The position numbers and the translations under genes were made by a program. Below, in pieces: positions 1 through 8,355 of a stretch of 64,000 nucleotides of DNA. The notes beneath the pieces were generated by a model, which had not been told where the DNA came from, did not search any database, and was given only the letters and a program-made list of their open reading frames with translations. Numbering within the stretch: the stretch's first letter is position 1; the number at the start of each line of letters is the position of its first letter. The stretch spans positions 124,001 through 188,000 of the forward strand of contig JBAZNU010000001.1 in the NCBI GenBank assembly GCA_041649015.1. The letters are read 5' to 3'. Origin of the DNA: Ignavibacteria bacterium. Lineage in GTDB: Bacteria; Bacteroidota; Ignavibacteria; Tepidaquicellales; Tepidaquicellaceae.

Positions 1-165
1 GTATGTTTCCTTTACCTGTAATGCAAACTCCAAAGCAACCTTATCTTCATAGTTGAAAATCGCCGGTAGCATCGAACGGTTAACTGTTCCGTCGTCCTTC
101 ATAACTTTCCCGGAAATGTTTGCCGTATCAGGTACTTGTTTTACTAATACAATAGATTTATACAT
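1..165 (-). CDS. etfB: Electron transfer flavoprotein beta subunit, N-terminal fragment
   Basis: Reading the minus strand from the ATG at 165 gives 55 residues that run off the window edge, so only the N-terminus is seen. The fragment opens MYKSIVLVKQVPDT, the hallmark start of ETF beta (FixA family), and continues with a stretch ending in NYEDKVALEFALQVKE, which matches the family's conserved segment in which an N-[ED]-[FY]-D/E...ALE run follows the first strand. ETF beta pairs with ETF alpha and FAD and carries electrons from acyl-CoA dehydrogenases and related flavoenzymes to the respiratory chain. The partner etfA would be expected beyond the left edge. About 80 bases separate this start from the next gene upstream, so it may have its own promoter. 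The family call is secure for such a short piece, but the full gene cannot be judged. Confidence 0.85.
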   Translation of the reverse strand, partial: MYKSIVLVKQVPDTANISGKVMKDDGTVNRSMLPAIFNYEDKVALEFALQVKETY

Positions 166-247
166 TGATTATTATATGTACTTTAATAATTAATTTTTAA
201 TATACCAAAGTTATGTTTTTATAAAAATGTTAATTTACGATTCTCCG

Positions 248-649
248 CTAATCAAAAAAATCACTAAGTATTTCGTCTAAGTCATCCATATTTTCATACA
301 TCTCGAATTCAACATAATCGCATCCTGATATCATCGCTGAAAGTTTCTTACCATTCTTTTGCTTTAAACACAATATCCTTTTCCCTCTCTCAATTCCATA
401 CCTTATTTCATACCCTACTCCCAGCGACGGGTTTGTAACTTCTGCTGCAATCACATCACATTCATCAATCCATTTCAAATCTCTGTCATGAATCTCTTTA
501 TCGGATAAATCCGTCTCTCCGTCTGTTTTCATACTTGAAAAATGCTCCGTTAAAACCTCACCATATTTCTTTAACAAAGAAATCAGTTCTGCATTTTTTA
601 TATTGTTTTCAGCCGACCCTCTTATAGAAGTCGCATAATAAATTTTCAT
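248..649 (-). CDS. DNPH1/Rcl-like 2'-deoxynucleoside 5'-phosphate N-hydrolase
   Basis: A 133-residue protein of the nucleoside 2-deoxyribosyltransferase superfamily. It opens MKIYYATSIRG, the substrate-binding loop of Rcl/DNPH1, and holds the block EVTNPSLGVGYE, in which E81 matches the catalytic glutamate (E93 in rat Rcl). D57, 24 residues earlier in HDRDLKW, matches the second acidic residue (D69), with the same spacing. TEH at residues 34-36 is also a family signature. DNPH1 splits the N-glycosidic bond of deoxynucleoside monophosphates and so acts in nucleotide clean-up in the cytosol. The length is slightly shorter than the mammalian enzyme. The gene stands alone between etfB and a spacer with tandem repeats. 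A true deoxyribosyltransferase is the alternative, but the motif spacing favours the hydrolase. Confidence 0.8.
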   Translation of the reverse strand: MKIYYATSIRGSAENNIKNAELISLLKKYGEVLTEHFSSMKTDGETDLSDKEIHDRDLKWIDECDVIAAEVTNPSLGVGYEIRYGIERGKRILCLKQKNGKKLSAMISGCDYVEFEMYENMDDLDEILSDFFD

Positions 650-789
650 GGGGCTTTCCTTATAAATGAGATTTAAAATAATTATTTATTTCTACTTAAA
701 AAACCACGAAATTACCCCCCTTCCTTAAAACCACCCCTAAATATTCCATTTCGACCCTAATTTCTGCCCCAAATACCCTTTTTTTCTGT

Positions 790-844
790 ATGCCTGCGTT
801 ATGACTGCGATATGCCTGCGATATGTCTACGATATACCTGCGAT
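790..844. repeat. Five 11-bp tandem repeats
   Basis: Five consecutive 11-base units with consensus ATGCCTGCGAT lie at 790-800, 801-811, 812-822, 823-833 and 834-844. The first ends TT, the second has GA for CC, the fourth is ATGTCTACGAT, and the fifth begins ATA. They sit in the 273-base spacer upstream of the DNPH1-like gene and downstream of the beta-propeller gene, both on the minus strand. The unit is close to one helical turn, so any protein reading it would see all copies on one face of the DNA. I see no ORF through the array. Confidence 0.85.
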
Positions 845-922
845 ATCTTAATATGCCAAAAACACGCAAAAATCTTATCTTTTAGACAAAATGGTTGATG
901 CTTTTAGAAAAGGTGTTTACTT

Positions 923-2404
923 TCAGTTTCCAAGACAATAAAGCCAGCCGTCTTTGGATGCTATGTAAACTTTTTGGTCGAAAACTATGGGTGTGGCTTC
1001 AAAATATAGCGGTTTCTTATCAAGAAGTGTAAAATTCAAATCTGCATCAAACTCAAATAAATATATCTCTCCATATCCCGCTGCAATAAGTTTGTCCTTA
1101 AAAATTATTGGTGTAGAAATCGACTGCCCTATTTTATATTGAAATACTAATTCCGGTTTATCAACAGTCGTCCTTCCGTCAAAACTTTTCGTCGTCCCGT
1201 CTGTGCTTTTATAATCAACAACATAAAGATACCCGTCTATCCCGGAAAACGCAGCAAGCGATTTCATTCCCTTCTCTTTGTATTTATCATTTATGCTTGC
1301 ACTGCCTATCACTCCGCCGTTCCATGTTAATAATCCTTTATTACCCGTCGGGAAGTACCATACAAGTGCGTCTTGCGGCTCTTTGCTCGGATCAAGTTTC
1401 AGCATTCCCCCGTTACCCGCTATAAACTGCTTCTCTACAGAAACCAGCAAGCAGCCATCTTCTGTCACAACAGGCGAACCGTTTAAATCAGCCCCTATAT
1501 AATATTCCCAGTCAATCTCACCGCTTGCAATATTATAACCGTAAACATACCCGGAACCCGCAGCAACATAAACTTTCCCGTTAAGATAAGAGGGCGAAGA
1601 TTCTGTTATTAAATTTCCACCCCTTCTCGCTGCGTCTTTATCGCTGTATAAATTTAACTCTGTGTAAACCTCCGGCTCATAAAACTTACCGCTCTTAAAT
1701 GCATAATCATCATTCGGATTAAATACTCTGAAGACTCCGTTCTCAAGCCCTATGTATGCTGTATCTCCAAGAATCAAAGCAGAACCGTCAACATCCCTGC
1801 TCATACTCCTTGTTCTTTCAATTCTCATTCTGAAAAGCTCTTCCCCATTTACCGCAGAAACACTTCTGTAATTATACTCAAGCCCTGATCTCTGCCGGCT
1901 TCCCTGAAGCACTGCAAGTTTTCCCTCTTCTCTGTCCGTCGTCTTGTTGTAATACAATGTTCCCGTTCCTTTTATTGCATCATCAAAAGAATATTTCCAT
2001 TCAACCTCTCCCGTCTCTGCATTTATCTTTCTCAGTTTATAATCATACGAACCTTGAATTAAATACAACTCATCCTTTTCTTTAAACAATAGCGGCTGTC
2101 CTGTCCATCCCGCGCCGTATCTCATATTCGTCCCGCCGTCATTAAATGGCATATGCGATGGAGCCCCGTCAAGCCAGCACTTCCAGATTACATTCAGTTC
2201 AGAAGGAGGATTATCGCCATAGTAGCATCTCTTCTCATCACCGAGAAATGAACCTACTATTATTTCATAATCCCTTGATTGTTGTATAGTATCTGCTGCA
2301 ACTTTCTTCGCAGTATCTGTGGTAGGAATATCATCCTTGATTTCACTCTTACATGAATATAAAAATGAAACAAGTATTGCTGATATTATTATAACGTATT
2401 TGAT
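923..2404 (-). CDS. PQQ-type beta-propeller lipoprotein, probable non-AUG (ATC) start
   Basis: From the first ATG (2152) a 409-residue protein begins abruptly inside the fold, but the frame stays open upstream to the glyQS stop at 2408-2410. The upstream codons from 2404 read M(atc)KYVIIISAILVSFLYSC, a textbook short lipoprotein signal with K2, a hydrophobic core and a Cys at residue 18, then a polar linker. No ATG, GTG or TTG exists in this 84-codon stretch, so ATC at 2404-2402 (or a nearby ATA) is the likely start, coupled to the glyQS stop three bases upstream. The resulting 493-residue protein has repeated blades of the type AGSGYVYGYNIASGEIDWEY, like BamB and PQQ-binding-like propellers. 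It is probably anchored in the outer or inner membrane facing the periplasm. Its ligand and role are unknown. The fold is well supported; the start is inference. Confidence 0.75.
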   Translation of the reverse strand: MKYVIIISAILVSFLYSCKSEIKDDIPTTDTAKKVAADTIQQSRDYEIIVGSFLGDEKRCYYGDNPPSELNVIWKCWLDGAPSHMPFNDGGTNMRYGAGWTGQPLLFKEKDELYLIQGSYDYKLRKINAETGEVEWKYSFDDAIKGTGTLYYNKTTDREEGKLAVLQGSRQRSGLEYNYRSVSAVNGEELFRMRIERTRSMSRDVDGSALILGDTAYIGLENGVFRVFNPNDDYAFKSGKFYEPEVYTELNLYSDKDAARRGGNLITESSPSYLNGKVYVAAGSGYVYGYNIASGEIDWEYYIGADLNGSPVVTEDGCLLVSVEKQFIAGNGGMLKLDPSKEPQDALVWYFPTGNKGLLTWNGGVIGSASINDKYKEKGMKSLAAFSGIDGYLYVVDYKSTDGTTKSFDGRTTVDKPELVFQYKIGQSISTPIIFKDKLIAAGYGEIYLFEFDADLNFTLLDKKPLYFEATPIVFDQKVYIASKDGWLYCLGN

Positions 2405-2407
2405 ATA

Positions 2408-3763
2408 TTACTTTATTTTCTTCAGCAGATATTCAACAAGGTTATCCTTGTTAATCCTTTCCTGAGCCATACTATCCCGTTCACGCACTGTCACAGTATT
2501 ATCGCTCAAAGTATCCGAGTCAACCGTTATGCAGAAAGGCGTTCCGCATTCATCCTGCCTGCGGTATCTTCTGCCTACCGCACCCGAGTCATCATAAAAC
2601 ACTCTCATGTAATCCCTTAAATCTTCAGTAATGTTTCTTGCTATATCCTGCATTCCGTCTCTGTTCACAAGCGGAAACACTGCCGCCTTTATCGGTGCAA
2701 AAGCAGGATGCAGATGCAATACTGTCCTCACTTCCGAGGATTTAGTACCATCCGAATTCTCCTTTGCGACTTCTTCTTCGTCATAAGCATTAAGTAGAAA
2801 AGCCATAAAGCTTCTTGAGGCACCTGCCGATGTTTCAATCACGTATGGGGTAAACCTCTCCTTTGTCTGATCGTCAAAGTACTCTATCTTCTTTCCCGAG
2901 AACTCCGTATGTCTCTTCAAATCATAATCCGTCCTGTTATGAATTCCCTCTATCTCGCCGAATCCAAAAGGAAACTCATACTCTATGTCAACCGCTGCCT
3001 TCGCATAGTGAGCAAGTTTATCGTGTTCATGTATGTTCAGCTTCTCTTTTGGAATACCGTATTTTATAAACCAGTTAATCCTCTGCTCTTTCCAGTATTC
3101 AAACCATTTCCCGTCTTCATCAGGTCTTATAAAAAACTGCATTTCCATCTGTTCAAATTCTCTTGTACGGAAAAGAAAGTTCTTAGTATTAATCTCATTC
3201 CTGAATGCCTTTCCAACCTGTGCTATCCCAAACGGAAGCTTCTGACGCGAACCCTCCTTTACGTTTAAAAAATTAACATAAATTCCTTGTGCCGTCTCCG
3301 GTCGTAAATACACAATGCTCGACGATTCCTCAAGCGGTCCTATAAACGTCTTAAACATTAAGTTAAAATTCCTTGCCTCCGTAAACTTCCCCTCGTTAAA
3401 ACACTTTATTGCCTTCCGCCCTTTGTAACCTTTATTCCCGCATTCCGACTCTTCAAGCTGGTCAGCACGGAAACGCCCTTTGCATTCCTTGCAGTCAACC
3501 ATCGGGTCTGTAAAGTTCTCAACGTGTCCCGAAGCTTCCCAAACGCGGGGATGCATAAGTATCGCCGCATCAATCCCTTCAACATTTTCGCGGTAAGTCA
3601 TTTCTTTCCACCATGCCTGCTTAATGTTATTCAGCATCTCAACTCCTAGCGGACCGTAATCCCAGCATCCGTTTAAACCACCGTATATCTCCGAAGACTG
3701 AAAAACAAAGCCTCTTCGCTTTGCTAGTGAAACTACTTTTTCCGTTATATCTACTTTTCCCAT
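2408..3763 (-). CDS. glyQS: Glycyl-tRNA synthetase, dimeric class II type
   Basis: A 451-residue enzyme of the alpha2 type found in archaea, eukaryotes and many bacteria, not the alpha2beta2 GlyQ/GlyS form. It charges tRNA-Gly in the cytosol. Landmarks in order: GGLNGCWDYGPLG (28-40), RPETAQGIYVNF (154-165), class II motif 2 FRNE (187-190), GIHNRTDYDL (273-282), motif 3 TSAGASRSFMAF with Arg at 317, and the anticodon-binding domain from about 346 (HLHPAFAPIKAAVFP) with DDSGAVGRRYRRQDECGTPF. The two CxxC-like pairs around 91-121 (CKEC, CGN...C) could bind a metal. Length fits the family. The ATG at 3763 starts a normal N-terminus, and the divergent 183-base spacer upstream should hold its promoter. 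The stop TAA lies three bases before the probable start of the lipoprotein gene, suggesting co-transcription. Confidence 0.96.
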   Translation of the reverse strand: MGKVDITEKVVSLAKRRGFVFQSSEIYGGLNGCWDYGPLGVEMLNNIKQAWWKEMTYRENVEGIDAAILMHPRVWEASGHVENFTDPMVDCKECKGRFRADQLEESECGNKGYKGRKAIKCFNEGKFTEARNFNLMFKTFIGPLEESSSIVYLRPETAQGIYVNFLNVKEGSRQKLPFGIAQVGKAFRNEINTKNFLFRTREFEQMEMQFFIRPDEDGKWFEYWKEQRINWFIKYGIPKEKLNIHEHDKLAHYAKAAVDIEYEFPFGFGEIEGIHNRTDYDLKRHTEFSGKKIEYFDDQTKERFTPYVIETSAGASRSFMAFLLNAYDEEEVAKENSDGTKSSEVRTVLHLHPAFAPIKAAVFPLVNRDGMQDIARNITEDLRDYMRVFYDDSGAVGRRYRRQDECGTPFCITVDSDTLSDNTVTVRERDSMAQERINKDNLVEYLLKKIK

Positions 3764-3871
3764 TTAAATTTTAACTTAATGAAGTCACAAATTTAAACAT
3801 TTTGGCATTAAGATTAAGTGCATATAAAATATCAGGCAAGAAATCATTCCCGGCTTAAATCTTTTAAACTA

Positions 3872-3879
3872 TAATTTTG
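3872..3879 (+). promoter_or_regulatory. Possible Bacteroidota-type -7 box (TAATTTTG)
   Basis: TAATTTTG fits the Bacteroidota -7 consensus TAnnTTTG and lies 67 bases upstream of the exported protein gene at 3947. No clear TTG/TTTG -33 element sits at the right distance, so this is weak. The gene itself has a strong AAAGGAG at 3935-3941, six bases before its ATG. Confidence 0.3.
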
Positions 3880-3946
3880 CACTGTATTTATTTAAAATAA
3901 TTATTATTTATGCATATATTTCTAATTTAACATTAAAGGAGTCATA

Positions 3947-5443
3947 ATGAGAAAAGCATTACTGTTAGTTCTATTTTCTTTCTTTATAGTTTCAGGATAT
4001 GCTCAGGAAGTGAAGATTGAAAATGCTATACCAACAGGTATTAATACAGTTCAAAGTCCATTATGGGGGAATGATGTCGTTATTAGTAATTTTGAACCTA
4101 TTGGACCAATTACTGCAATAAAAGCAGCCTCGGGAACAATTTATGTTGCAATTAATGACACACTTGCAACTTCGAACCTTGGACTGATTATTATGCAGTC
4201 AACAAATGACGGAAACACTTGGTCTCTTTATCCGCAGGGTATTAATCTTAGAACACAGTACACTAAGTTAAAACTTATTAGTGCTGGTGGTGCTGCAGAT
4301 TCAATATATCTGTTTATGCAAATTGGAAGTACAGTTTATTCTTGGAACTTCAGAAATCAAACGTTAAATGATGCTGGGTACGGTGGTATTTTGTCCACAT
4401 TTGATGTTGTCGGTGCAACTAATGGAGCTTTATACTATTTTTATGATACAATCCCAACAGGAGTAAGGCGGTACAGCTCTATTGATGGCGGGTTATCATG
4501 GATTAACAGAGGTCTTATTACAAGTTCGGGGGTTAGACCCAAAGTAGCAACACAAACAGGTGACACAATTATTCTTAATTATTACGGTCCCGTTTTGTCA
4601 GATACGGTTACATCAAAAATCAGAGCTGCGAGGTATAGACAAACAGCACCCGGAACATTAACATCATCAGGCTTTCAGGATGTAGTAACAGAATTAGTTG
4701 CAAAAACAGAATTCAAATCAGTAATGTTTAATGGAGTTGTATGGTTCATCTATACTTCCGGAACAACAGGAGCAATAGATATTAAAGGTAGGATTAGTAC
4801 AAACGCAGGTGCAAACTATGATGCTGCTATTGACATTGCAGCAAATCCGAATGTTGATGAATACTGGTTTGATGTGAACTTCTTCTCGGGTGGTGGTTTT
4901 GATTTATCCTATTATTCAGACAGTCTTCAAGCTGGGGCTCCAACAAATAATACAGATAAAATGATGTATTGTTTTGCAACCGTTGGCGGATCATCATTTG
5001 GTTCACCCACGCAAATCAGTTCAAATCCACCTTCATGGTCAGATAAAGGCTATATACCTGTTATTTGCGAAATTCCGCCTTCCGACTTAGGAATAGTTTG
5101 GGTTGGCATGAATGCAGGAGCAAAACTTTATTGGGACAGGTATAGTGCAATTACTAATATCGGAAACAGCGAAACACCAGTTAGTTACAGCTTAAGCCAG
5201 AATTATCCAAACCCGTTTAATCCAACTACCAAGATTAACTTTAATTTAGCAAAGAACGGAATTGTTACACTCAAAGTTTACAATATTCTTGGTAAGGAAG
5301 TTGCTAAATTAGTAAGCGGTAACTACAATGCAGGAAGCTACTCGATTGATTTCAATGCAAGCAAACTTTCAAGCGGAGCTTATTTCTATTCTATTGAAGT
5401 AAATGGTTTCAAAGATATTAAGAAAATGATGCTCGTGAAATAA
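3947..5443 (+). CDS. T9SS-exported protein with Asp-box (sialidase-like) repeats
   Basis: A 498-residue exported protein. Residues 1-19 are a Sec signal (MRKALLLVLFSFFIVSGYAQ, cleavage before or at Q20). The body holds Asp-box motifs of the S-x-D-x-G-x-x-W type: STNDGNTWSL, SIDGGLSWIN and the degenerate STNAGANYDA, as in sialidase/BNR propellers. No full set of sialidase catalytic arginines is evident, so an enzymatic role is not claimed. The C-terminal about 85 residues are a type A T9SS sorting domain (SLSQNYPNPFNPTTKI, then VTLKVYNILGKEV and KKMMLVK at the end), which directs outer-membrane translocation and release or surface attachment. The ATG has a strong AAAGGAG Shine-Dalgarno at six bases. 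The gene is a single unit, divergent from glyQS and closed by the terminator at 5463-5495. Confidence 0.85.
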   Translation: MRKALLLVLFSFFIVSGYAQEVKIENAIPTGINTVQSPLWGNDVVISNFEPIGPITAIKAASGTIYVAINDTLATSNLGLIIMQSTNDGNTWSLYPQGINLRTQYTKLKLISAGGAADSIYLFMQIGSTVYSWNFRNQTLNDAGYGGILSTFDVVGATNGALYYFYDTIPTGVRRYSSIDGGLSWINRGLITSSGVRPKVATQTGDTIILNYYGPVLSDTVTSKIRAARYRQTAPGTLTSSGFQDVVTELVAKTEFKSVMFNGVVWFIYTSGTTGAIDIKGRISTNAGANYDAAIDIAANPNVDEYWFDVNFFSGGGFDLSYYSDSLQAGAPTNNTDKMMYCFATVGGSSFGSPTQISSNPPSWSDKGYIPVICEIPPSDLGIVWVGMNAGAKLYWDRYSAITNIGNSETPVSYSLSQNYPNPFNPTTKINFNLAKNGIVTLKVYNILGKEVAKLVSGNYNAGSYSIDFNASKLSSGAYFYSIEVNGFKDIKKMMLVK

Positions 5444-5462
5444 TCTCAACATAAACATAATT

Positions 5463-5495
5463 AAAAAGGCTGTCATTCACATGGCAGCCTTTTTG
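5463..5495. terminator. Bidirectional rho-independent terminator
   Basis: A 13-bp stem (AAAAAGGCTGTCA at 5463-5475 with TGGCAGCCTTTTT at 5482-5494, one G-U pair) closes a six-base loop. A-tracts and T-tracts are built into the two outer arms, so it can terminate in both directions. It lies between two convergent genes, the exported protein (stop 5443) and ispG (stop 5515), and probably serves both. Confidence 0.9.
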
Positions 5496-5514
5496 TTTAA
5501 TAAAACTTTATAAA

Positions 5515-7410
5515 TCATTCGGGTTCTACCCAGTCTTTATTCTCTTTGATGAGATTTATTAGTTCATCAACTGCTACTTCTGAATCAATGCTGCGTTTAA
5601 CTACTTCCTTTCCTCTATAAAGGGTAATCTTTCCGACTCCGCTGCCAACATATCCATAGTCTGCATCGGCCATTTCACCCGGACCATTAACAATACAACC
5701 CATGATTCCAATCTTCAGCCCTTTAAGATGGTTTGTTTTTTCCCTTACCTTTGCCGTCGTTTCCTGAAGGTCAAATAAAGTTCTGCCGCATGATGGACAA
5801 GATATATATTCCGTCTTTGATATCCTTGTTCGAGATGCCTGAAGTATTCCAAAAGAAATGCTGTTCACAACTTTCTTCGATACAACATCTGACTCAAGCC
5901 ATATTCCGTCACCAAACCCGTCTATCAGGAGCCCGCCTGCATCCGTTGCGGGATATACAAGAAACTCTTCCTCAGATAAGCTCTTATAGTTCTTCTTAAT
6001 CACTACAGGACATTTTATATTCCTGGATATCAGCCCTTCACCAATGTCTCTTGCTTTCCTGTACGAAAGTTCTTCTGTACAGTTAAGTATAATAACTACA
6101 TTTGAATCTGTAACTAAACTGGTTAATATATCATCTGATATATCATTCGTATTTAATACCAGAAATTTATTAAAATCTTTATCCGTTAAATCTAGATAGA
6201 CGGATTTGTTTAGTAAAGGATATGATTCTTTGCTTGATCCCAAGTTTAGCCAAAAATTATAATTAAATATTTTCTTTAAAGTACCTGGGAGCTTATAATC
6301 AATATCCTGAGAACCAAGATATATAAAGTCAGGAGCCATATCACCGATGTTCCATTTATCCAGCGTCTCGCTGTAATAGTATCCGACCTCTTTAAGGCCT
6401 TTGTAAGAATCGAATACTTCTTTATCAGCCGATAATATTACAACAGGAACATTCGTACCGCCTATATTATTATCTGTGGTTATGCTTTCACGCTGATTAT
6501 AAGTAAAAGGATTTATAACTTTTGGAAACTGAGTGTCCTCAGTTAATTCCTTTATATCTGCGTATCTGTTTATAAGTGTCTTGCAGACAGGTATTTCATA
6601 CTCGGGTTCTTCCGTAAGTGAAACCCTAATTGTATCACCAAGTCCTTCTTCAAGCAATGTACCTATTCCAAGTGATGATTTAATTCTTCCGTCTTCTCCG
6701 TCGCCCGCTTCCGTAACTCCAAGATGAAGGGGATAATTCATGTTTTCACTTATCATTTGTTTCACCAGCAATCTGTATGCCTGTACCATTACCTGAGGAT
6801 TGCTCGACTTCATCGAAAGAATAATGTTGTAATAATTCTCATCCTCACAAATCCTTAAAAACTCCATCGCTGATGCTACCATTCCTTCAGGTGTATCTCC
6901 GTAACGGCTCATAATCCTGTCCGAAAGCGAACCATGGTTAGTACCCACACGCATTGCCGTTCCGTACTCTTTACAAATTTTAATTAACGGAATGAATTTG
7001 CTTCGGATACGTTCGAGTTCTTGTGAATAGGATTTATCGGTGTACTCAATTGTTTCAAACTTCTTCTTATCGGCATAGTTACCCGGATTAACACGAACTT
7101 TCTCAACTATTCGTGCAGCTACTTCAGCAGCGTTTGGAGTAAAATGAATATCAGCAACGAGCGGAGTTTTATATCCCCTCTTTCTTAGTTCATTCTTTAT
7201 TTCAGAAAGGTTCTTTGCTTCTTTTATACTGGGAGCAGTTATTCTTACCAGTTCACCGCCTGCTTCAATAATGCGTATTGACTGTTCAACAGTACCAATG
7301 GTGTCCATTGTATCTGTTGTTGTCATAGATTGAATGCGGATAGGATTAGCACCACCAAGAAGTAAATCTCCAATATTTACCTCACGAGTCCTGAATCGTT
7401 TATATATCAT
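5515..7410 (-). CDS. ispG: 4-hydroxy-3-methylbut-2-enyl diphosphate synthase, long form
   Basis: IspG (GcpE) converts MEcPP to HMBPP in the non-mevalonate isoprenoid pathway. At 631 residues it is the long form with an extra middle domain, as in Chlorobi/Bacteroidota, chlamydiae and plants; the E. coli form is about 370. Residues 1-295 are the TIM barrel (RIQSMTTTDTMDT at 25-37, VRVNPGNY at 105-112). About 300-530 is the insert, whose sequence I cannot tie to a catalytic role. About 530-631 is the Fe-S domain with C538 and C541 (CPSCGRT), C572 and E579 (GCIVNGPGE), spaced as in E. coli C270/C273/C305/E312. The 4Fe-4S cluster and the key glutamate are therefore all present. The start overlaps the rhomboid stop by four bases, so it is the last gene of the long minus-strand run. 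Confidence 0.96.
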   Translation of the reverse strand: MIYKRFRTREVNIGDLLLGGANPIRIQSMTTTDTMDTIGTVEQSIRIIEAGGELVRITAPSIKEAKNLSEIKNELRKRGYKTPLVADIHFTPNAAEVAARIVEKVRVNPGNYADKKKFETIEYTDKSYSQELERIRSKFIPLIKICKEYGTAMRVGTNHGSLSDRIMSRYGDTPEGMVASAMEFLRICEDENYYNIILSMKSSNPQVMVQAYRLLVKQMISENMNYPLHLGVTEAGDGEDGRIKSSLGIGTLLEEGLGDTIRVSLTEEPEYEIPVCKTLINRYADIKELTEDTQFPKVINPFTYNQRESITTDNNIGGTNVPVVILSADKEVFDSYKGLKEVGYYYSETLDKWNIGDMAPDFIYLGSQDIDYKLPGTLKKIFNYNFWLNLGSSKESYPLLNKSVYLDLTDKDFNKFLVLNTNDISDDILTSLVTDSNVVIILNCTEELSYRKARDIGEGLISRNIKCPVVIKKNYKSLSEEEFLVYPATDAGGLLIDGFGDGIWLESDVVSKKVVNSISFGILQASRTRISKTEYISCPSCGRTLFDLQETTAKVREKTNHLKGLKIGIMGCIVNGPGEMADADYGYVGSGVGKITLYRGKEVVKRSIDSEVAVDELINLIKENKDWVEPE

Positions 7411-8342
7411 CTTAATTTCTTGCTCTCCTGAAACAAAATTCTCTTTTCTTCTTCCGTCAGACTTGCGTAACCATTCGCACCAAGTTTATCTAGAATTGCA
7501 TCAATCCTTTTTTGAGCTTCCTTTTCATTTCGTCTCATATCATCTTCGTACTTGCTTTTTGAAAGGTCTTCGAAATTTGCATCATAAACATTCTTAGGTG
7601 GTTCATACCTCGGTGGCTCCGGTTTCTTTTCAAACATATCCCTGAGGTTATTAAACACATTGTTATCCTGACCCTGATTCTTAAAAAACTTTGGTTTACC
7701 TTTATTAAGTATAAAATAAACATAAAGGAATCCGACAACTCCTCCGCCAAGATGTGCGATATGAGCTATTCCCGACTGGGACTGCGATGCAACAGCGAAT
7801 ACTTCAATCAGAATGTATATAATGACAAGATATTTTGCTTTTATCGGAAGCATAAAGTATATATATATATACCTATTCGGAAATATCATACCGAATGCAA
7901 TTAACACTCCATATATAGAACCGGAAGCTCCAACGGTTGGAACGTTAGGTGGAATATAACTCACAAGCGGTGCAAGGAAAGCATTTGCAATACCTGCACC
8001 TACCCCGCAAACAGTATAGAATATGAAGAATGTTTTGGAACCCCACATGTTTTCAAGTTCCATACCGAACATCCATAACGCAAACATATTAAAGAATAGA
8101 TGAGAAAATCCGCCATGCATATACATGTACGTGAACAACTGCCAGGGTCTGAAAAATGGAGATTCATAAGTGAATAAGGCAAAGTTCTTTACAAATAAAT
8201 CCCCTACAGGAACGCTTCCCGCCTTGAGTGTATCAAGGAAGAAAAACTGCAGTATGAAGACGCCTATGTTTGATATCAGCAGATATTTAATAACAGGCGG
8301 AAACATACTAAAGCCGCCTACCCCTCTCCTAAAATTATTCAA
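7407..8342 (-). CDS. Rhomboid-family intramembrane serine protease
   Basis: A 311-residue membrane protein with about six helices between residues 17 and 212 and a charged cytosolic tail of about 95 residues. The catalytic pair is visible: S140 in VGASGSIYG (GxSG motif in helix 4) and H194 in GIAHIAHLGGG (helix 6). The loop-1 region HGGFSHLFFNMFALW (77-91), with the conserved H-x-x-x-N, is typical of rhomboids. It cleaves transmembrane helices of unknown substrates. The Lys/Asp/Glu-rich C-terminal tail looks partly coiled. The gene lies 13 bases after the nucleotidyltransferase and overlaps ispG by four bases. ATG codons at residues 1 and 13 are both possible starts; the first is kept because it leaves a usual short N-terminal tail. 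Confidence 0.92.
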   Translation of the reverse strand: MNNFRRGVGGFSMFPPVIKYLLISNIGVFILQFFFLDTLKAGSVPVGDLFVKNFALFTYESPFFRPWQLFTYMYMHGGFSHLFFNMFALWMFGMELENMWGSKTFFIFYTVCGVGAGIANAFLAPLVSYIPPNVPTVGASGSIYGVLIAFGMIFPNRYIYIYFMLPIKAKYLVIIYILIEVFAVASQSQSGIAHIAHLGGGVVGFLYVYFILNKGKPKFFKNQGQDNNVFNNLRDMFEKKPEPPRYEPPKNVYDANFEDLSKSKYEDDMRRNEKEAQKRIDAILDKLGANGYASLTEEEKRILFQESKKLR

Positions 8343-8355
8343 TGTTTTTGCTTTT

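Noticed and set aside
2408..2410. Read-through of the glyQS stop to make a fusion with the beta-propeller protein
   Set aside because: The downstream frame begins with a lipoprotein signal, which would make no sense inside a tRNA synthetase fusion; a separate non-AUG start is simpler.
2909..3268. 119-residue open frame on the plus strand
   Set aside because: Antisense to glyQS, which is a complete, conserved enzyme.
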